Below, piece after piece: positions 63,166-64,000 of a stretch of 64,000 nt of DNA. Position 1 is the first letter of the stretch, and every line of letters begins with the position of its first letter. Position numbers and translations under genes: made by a program. The notes beneath the pieces were generated by a model. The model worked only from the letters and a program-made list of their open reading frames with translations. It ran no database searches and was not told the DNA's origin. The DNA comes from JAHBNG01 sp039028975. GTDB lineage: Bacteria; Chloroflexota; Anaerolineae; Caldilineales; Caldilineaceae. The stretch lies in contig JBCCHB010000092.1 of the NCBI GenBank assembly GCA_039028975.1, positions 1 to 64,000 on the forward strand. The letters are read 5' to 3'.

Positions 63166-63252
63166 ACACAGAGATTCACTGAGGCAATACCCTCTCATTG
63201 AAGCCTTGCTCCGAGAAGCGCTGTGCCTTCTATGAGAGACTCCGTGTAACGT
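63166..63252. repeat. dispersed intergenic repeat, copy B
   Basis: ACACAGAGATTCACTGAG (63168-63185) and the later CTGTGCCTTCT...GAG...ACTC-GTG match, in reverse orientation, the repeat at 6624-6725 in the C25 protease leader. Confidence 0.6.
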
Positions 63253-63389
63253 AGAAAATTCTTGACTCAAACTACTCTGGTAAATTCCGAGGAGGGAGGC
63301 CCGCACTTTTCGGCGAATCTATATAGATTGTCTTTGACTGAACTTGGTTTTTGACCTGACGCCCTTCCTTATGTATAATGACCATAAAT

Positions 63390-63465
<76 letters not shown>

Positions 63466-63491
63466 TAAAATTAACTTAGTTTTCAGAGAGC

Positions 63492-63538
63492 AAAAGCCTT
63501 CTAACGTGATTTAATGAGATTGCATTAGAGGGCTTTTT
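63492..63538 (+). terminator. intrinsic terminator downstream of tRNA-Pro
   Basis: AAAAGCCTTCTAA and TTAGAGGGCTTTT pair over 13 bp (one G-U) and end in five T residues, 29 bases after the tRNA. Confidence 0.75.
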
Positions 63539-64000
63539 GTTGTCCAAAAATATTCCTTAGTTCACAACGGTAGGGGATAGAGTATAATGTCTCTATCCCC
63601 TTCCAAATCCTCATGGTTATAATGTGTTTAACGACCTCTTTGCTTACCTCAAAACGCCCAGATGGCTTGCAGCCCACTTCGTGATCACCAAGGAGAGTAT
63701 TGGTCCAGCGAATGTTGGCTGCGATGGTGCCAGACCGAGAGCGCACTGCCAACGCGACCGCCCGACAACATTGCCAAATCCAACCAGACTGATGACAGGA
63801 TCCGACTTCGCCAACGAGGTTTGTTCCAAGCAGCCCCGTTAGTTGGTGCGGTTTTCTCTGTGGCTTGGGCAGGCTCGACATCATCATTAGCGGGACCAAC
63901 CTCACGCCGAAGCCAAAGGACACTGACGAGATCGCCAAGGCCAAACATCACTGACGAAAACGCATCACCATGTTGGACGCCAAGTATCCGTAATGGTGCC
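63539..64000. other. window-end region without an identifiable gene
   Basis: Overlapping open frames exist on both strands (for example near 63624-63842 plus and 63685-63951 minus), but none has a recognisable domain or a clear ribosome binding site. The base composition is somewhat richer in GC than before. It may be a decayed fragment, perhaps of an element inserted beside the tRNA gene, or part of a gene lying to the right. Confidence 0.35.

Noticed and set aside
63525..63951. Open frames on both strands at the right edge
   Set aside because: They overlap the tRNA terminator or each other and show no domain, so no gene is called.

Overview
The window is about 50% GC bacterial chromosome with ordinary bacterial gene structure. 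A Chloroflexota (Caldilineae/Anaerolineae-like) origin is my best inference. It rests on the fused glycyl-tRNA synthetase, the SARP/STAND regulator, exported proteins built from PPC-like and prealbumin-like repeats ending in an IYLP-type tail, and the EGY-type site-2 protease; no rRNA is present to confirm it.

Left part (1-22.6 kb). An IS3-family element enters at the left edge and truncates a trimethylamine methyltransferase-family gene. Next is the most interesting region, about 21 kb. On the minus strand, in transcription order, lie an ECF sigma factor, a cytosolic zinc-type (HxxxCxxC) anti-sigma-like protein, a 1562-residue CHAT protease / degenerate cyclase / STAND ATPase / TPR protein, and a very large exported gingipain-like (C25) protease. 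Divergent on the plus strand are two large exported repeat proteins (971 and 1754 residues). I read this as a candidate proteolysis-controlled sigma-factor system coupled to surface proteins. The gene content is visible; the mechanism is inference. Several MITE-like elements sit in its intergenic regions.

Middle part (22.8-38.2 kb). A CoA-transferase/Ldh-type dehydrogenase pair is followed by a graveyard of broken ISKra4-, IS256- and IS110-like transposases, the last split by a 103-bp MITE. Then come a sulfatase and an NHL-propeller protein (convergent), a small cNMP-fold protein divergent from a SARP-STAND-TPR regulator, arfB, pnp with an Arg/Gly/Asp-rich tail, and rpsO. The pnp-rpsO-recD2 spacers are long and rich in short dispersed repeats.

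Right part (39-64 kb). Mostly housekeeping genes: recD2 with a small partner, a lipoprotein, glyQS, an M50 site-2 protease, plant-type glutamate-cysteine ligase, a HAD hydrolase, a SAM methyltransferase, an HlyD-like adaptor, trxA, a DUF985 cupin and aroK. These are followed by a large glycan-active-looking protein, adenosine deaminase, a Gfo/Idh/MocA oxidoreductase, a truncated Wzz-like protein, purH and tRNA-Pro(UGG). The last 460 bases hold nothing I can identify.
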